Origin: Agromyces albus
GTDB taxonomy: Bacteria > Actinomycetota > Actinomycetes > Actinomycetales > Microbacteriaceae
Assembly (NCBI RefSeq): GCF_030815405.1
Contig: NZ_JAUSWX010000001.1
Span: forward strand, 310,001 to 374,000
DNA: 64,000 nucleotides
Direction of reading: 5' to 3'
Of the stretch, positions 61,900 to 64,000 are shown in pieces; the first letter of the stretch is position 1; every line of letters starts with the position of its first letter. Below the pieces are notes generated by a model, which was given only the letters and a program-made list of their open reading frames with translations, made no database searches and was not told where the DNA came from. The position numbers and the translations under genes were made by a program.

Positions 61900-62143
61900 T
61901 GCCCGGCGCATGACGACCTTGTTGTCCCACGTGGTGGCCACCATGTAGTAGTTGCCGTCGTGGAACTCAATCGTCGGATCGGCCGTGCCGGGTGCCAGGG
62001 GATTGGTGAAAGGTGTCTTGTCCGATCGCCTGGGCGGCGGGGGAGTTCGCGGCGTCGACGGCAGCGAGGCCGCCGAGCGAGAGCACGGCGCCGAGCGCCG
62101 CGCCGGCCAAGACACGGATGCCTCGCGCGGTGCGTCTCAGCAT
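61900..62143 (-). pseudogene. N-terminal remnant of a GH43-type glycoside hydrolase, frameshifted and truncated
   Basis: ATG 62143, with a GGAG 7 bases upstream, starts a good signal peptide (RRTARGIRVLAGAALGAVLS, then LGGLAAVDA). After GQDTF the frame is lost by one extra T in a TTT run near 62005, and in the next frame the text continues TNPLAPGTADPTIEFHDGNY and VATTWDNKVVMRRA, the first strand and catalytic Asp region of GH43 enzymes. Similarity then ends at about 61900 and the rest, about 250 or more codons, is missing. This is a broken gene, not a functional short protein. Confidence 0.75.
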
Positions 62144-62214
62144 GTGCAGTCTCCATACGTGGCGGTCGTGATGGCGCCGGACGTGGTCGCGGAGACCTCG
62201 CCGGCGGGGAGGGT

Positions 62215-62314
62215 CTACAGGCGGCTCGAGAACGTCACCGACCGGGTCTCGCCGACCGCTCGCCGTACGCCGACGTGATCGTGACGTTTGCATTGTCGCT
62301 CGAGCCGTTCCTCT
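62215..62314 (-). pseudogene. C-terminal tail remnant of another glycoside hydrolase
   Basis: Reading the minus strand from about 62314, RNGSSDNANVTITSAYGERS in one frame is followed by GETRSVTFSSRL and a TAG (62217-62215) in another. Aligned with the ends of the GH62 and GH43 proteins here (N-x-D ... F/YG-T-K ... G-x-x-x-S-x-x-F-x-T-R-L), it is clearly the same C-terminal module with a frameshift in the middle. No catalytic part remains upstream; the GH43 terminator is only 40 bases away. With the fragment at 61900-62143 it shows that further enzymes once stood here. Confidence 0.65.
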
Positions 62315-62353
62315 GATCTGTCTGGGGTGTTCGGGTTCGGGCGGGTCCAGCAG

Positions 62354-62393
62354 CCCTCGGGCGCATCCGTCGGACGACGGATGCGCCCGAGGG
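62354..62393. terminator. Terminator hairpin after the GH43-CBM6 gene
   Basis: CCCTCGGGCGCATCCGTC (62354-62371) pairs perfectly with GACGGATGCGCCCGAGGG (62376-62393) around GGAC, an 18-bp stem, the longest perfect one in the window. It starts 3 bases beyond the GH43 stop. There is no U-run. Confidence 0.75.
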
Positions 62394-62395
62394 GT

Positions 62396-64000
62396 TCAGC
62401 CGCAGGCTCGCGGCGGTATCGGCGCAGAGCCTTCGTAGCGCTGGCCGTCGGCGGCGGTGCCGGTCAGGGTCGCCGTGCCGCTCGTGATCGAGGCGAGCCT
62501 CGTCGCGAACGACGTCGAGGCCGCAGCTCCAGCGGCGACGGCGACGGTCTTCGTGCCGAACGGGGTGCGGATCACGGCGTCGGCGGGCACGGTGTCGAGG
62601 TTGCGAACGGTGACGACGACCTGCGCCTTGCCCGCGACGCAGCGCACCGCGGCCGAGGAGGCGAGTTCGAGGTCGGTCTCGACAACGGTGAACTGCCACG
62701 AGTCGATATCGAAGAGGTCCCCGCTACCGTCACCAGTGAAGACGAAGAACACGTCGCTCGTTCCGGTCGCTCCGGTTACGGGGCAGGTGACGTCGATCCA
62801 GTCTTGCGAATCGCCGGAACCACTGGGGACATCGCATGTCGCCACGAGCGTGCCAGCGCGACTGCCAAGCCTCACCTCGATATGCCCTGCCTGTGAAGGC
62901 GCCACTCGAGCAGTGAAGGTGTCGGCTCCGGCGCCGAAGTCAGCGCCGTTGACCTTGATGTAGTCCCGGTTGTCCACGTCCGTGACGTGCAGACCGCCTC
63001 CGGTCGTCGGGGCGACTTCGACGCCCGATTCCCACGAGATCGTCTCTGCCTCTTGACGCTGGAACGGATCAAGGGCCTGCACCTGCGTTGTCCCCGCCGT
63101 TGTCATGTTCATCTCGGGGATCGAACCGTCTGCGTTGTACTCGAACTCTTCGATGGCCACCGATCGAGTGAATCCGCTGCCTCCGGGAAGGGCGCCGTTG
63201 TGGTACACCAAGTACGACTTGCCCTTGAAGTCCACGACACCGCCGTGGTTGGTGAACGACGCACCTTGACGGGGCATGACCGCTCCGCCGTACGTCCACG
63301 GGCCGGTCGGCGTCGGTGCGGTCGAGTAGGCGAGGAACTCACCGCAGCACTCGGCGGCGAACATGTTGTAGTAGGTACCGTTGCGCTTGTACACCCACGG
63401 GCCCTCCTCGTACAGGGTCGGCCGATTGACGTTGTTCGGCCGCGTTCCGTACCCTTCCGCAGTGAGTTCGATCTTCTGCGGCTCACCGTCGTACGAGATC
63501 ATGTCGGCGTTGAGCTCCAGGTGGTACAGATCAGGGTTTCCCCAGTAGAGGTGCGCCTGACCGTCGTCATCGATGAACACCGTCGGGTCGATCTGGGTAC
63601 GCGACACGAGAGGGTGGCCAAGCGCGTCGCGGAATGGACCCACCGGGCTGTCGGCGACGGCGACACCGATCGCCATCTGGCCGGTCGCCGTCTCCGTGGT
63701 CGGCACGTACCAGTAGAACTTTCCATCGCGTTCGATTGCCTGCCCCGCCCACGCGTCCGACTTCGCCCAGGCGAAGGTGGAGACGCTCAGTGCCGGGCCG
63801 TGGTGCGTCCAGTTGGCCATGTCAGTACTGGAGAAGACATGCCAGTCATTCATCACGAACCGCCCCACCGAATTGTCTTCGTCATGGCCGGTGTAGAGGT
63901 AGAAGGTGTCGCCGACGACGAGAGGAGCTGGATCTGCCGTGTAGATGGTCTGCACGACCGGGTTTCCCCATGAATCCGAATCCGCTGGAGGAGCCTTGAT
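62396..64000 (-). CDS. Secreted GH43 arabinofuranosidase/xylosidase with CBM6-like and C-terminal domain, 5' end outside the window
   Basis: The frame runs from the right edge to a TGA at 62396-62398, 534 codons; the signal peptide lies outside. WGNPVVQTIYTADPAPLVVG opens the five-blade propeller with the base Asp, TQIDPTVFIDDDGQAHLYWG carries the second catalytic Asp and LYEEGPWVYKRNGTYYNMFA the acid Glu. A CBM6-like module follows (RQEAETISWESGVEV to near SWQFTVVE). The last 85 residues (AAVRCVAGKAQVVVTVRNLD, FGTKTVAV, SFATRLASI) repeat the GH62 C-terminus. It should release arabinose or xylose from arabinoxylan, next to GH62 and the ara operons. Confidence 0.9.
   Translation of the reverse strand: MKAPPADSDSWGNPVVQTIYTADPAPLVVGDTFYLYTGHDEDNSVGRFVMNDWHVFSSTDMANWTHHGPALSVSTFAWAKSDAWAGQAIERDGKFYWYVPTTETATGQMAIGVAVADSPVGPFRDALGHPLVSRTQIDPTVFIDDDGQAHLYWGNPDLYHLELNADMISYDGEPQKIELTAEGYGTRPNNVNRPTLYEEGPWVYKRNGTYYNMFAAECCGEFLAYSTAPTPTGPWTYGGAVMPRQGASFTNHGGVVDFKGKSYLVYHNGALPGGSGFTRSVAIEEFEYNADGSIPEMNMTTAGTTQVQALDPFQRQEAETISWESGVEVAPTTGGGLHVTDVDNRDYIKVNGADFGAGADTFTARVAPSQAGHIEVRLGSRAGTLVATCDVPSGSGDSQDWIDVTCPVTGATGTSDVFFVFTGDGSGDLFDIDSWQFTVVETDLELASSAAVRCVAGKAQVVVTVRNLDTVPADAVIRTPFGTKTVAVAAGAAASTSFATRLASITSGTATLTGTAADGQRYEGSAPIPPRACG

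Noticed and set aside
61704..62156. 150-codon minus-strand frame as a real gene
   Set aside because: It mixes the frame of the broken GH43 fragment with Arg-rich text; the GH43 signature lies in two other frames split by a one-base insertion.

Overview
The window is about 70% G+C, densely packed, uses GTG and TTG starts freely, and carries rplJ-rplL with an L10 leader, a sortase (LPATG) protein and many carbohydrate ABC importers under LacI or ROK repressors. This points to a Gram-positive actinobacterium of the Microbacteriaceae type (Agromyces-like), a soil or plant-litter sugar scavenger. The genus is inference. I see no tRNA, rRNA, CRISPR array, IS element or prophage core; the only phage-flavoured gene is a partial YqaJ-like nuclease at the left edge.

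Layout. 0-5 kb: YqaJ fragment, aminotransferase, cupin, TPR-LuxR regulator. 4-13.5 kb: a ROK repressor facing an oxidoreductase / ABC sugar importer / two TIM-barrel epimerases, a catabolic locus for an unidentified sugar or cyclitol, with a mirror-image 70-bp regulatory dyad between the divergent genes. 13.5-15.5 kb: secreted amidase-like protein, small cupin, frameshifted methyltransferase. 15.7-21.5 kb: FtsX-type permease and its ATPase, a HAD hydrolase, and a two-component system; a shared 11-bp direct repeat links the two-component system to the exporter. 21.5-23.9 kb: drug-efflux MFS with its MarR repressor and two operator boxes. 23.9-26.1 kb: an OmpR-like regulator with a degenerate receiver, then the L10 leader, rplJ and rplL. 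26.1-32.7 kb: secreted alginate-lyase/AbfB protein, LacI repressor, and an alpha-glucoside-type (AglEFG-like) importer.

32.7-36 kb: LPATG wall protein with an alanine-rich repeat and a LuxR regulator. 36-39.4 kb: ABC exporter, DUF305 and DUF3105 membrane proteins. 39.5-42.3 kb: cystathionine beta-synthase and gamma-synthase (transsulfuration) behind what looks like a leaderless Cys-Cys leader peptide. 42.3-48 kb: SPFH protein, amino-acid permease fused in operon to a cyclase, aldo/keto reductase, and an MFS pump with a MerR/SoxR-type promoter.

48-59.6 kb is an L-arabinose regulon in two halves: lacI-1, then araD1 with a ChvE/GguAB-type importer, then araD2-araB-araA-lacI-2. Each araD is preceded by a tiny ORF whose stop overlaps the araD start, and the two halves have different LacI-type operators. 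59.8-64 kb supplies the substrate: a secreted GH62 arabinofuranosidase and a GH43-CBM6 enzyme (cut by the right edge), with debris of at least one further glycoside hydrolase between them. Read together, 48-64 kb releases arabinose from arabinoxylan outside the cell, imports it, and converts it through ribulose and ribulose 5-phosphate to xylulose 5-phosphate.

All positions of promoters, operators and hairpins were read by eye; family names come from recognisable motifs, not from a search.
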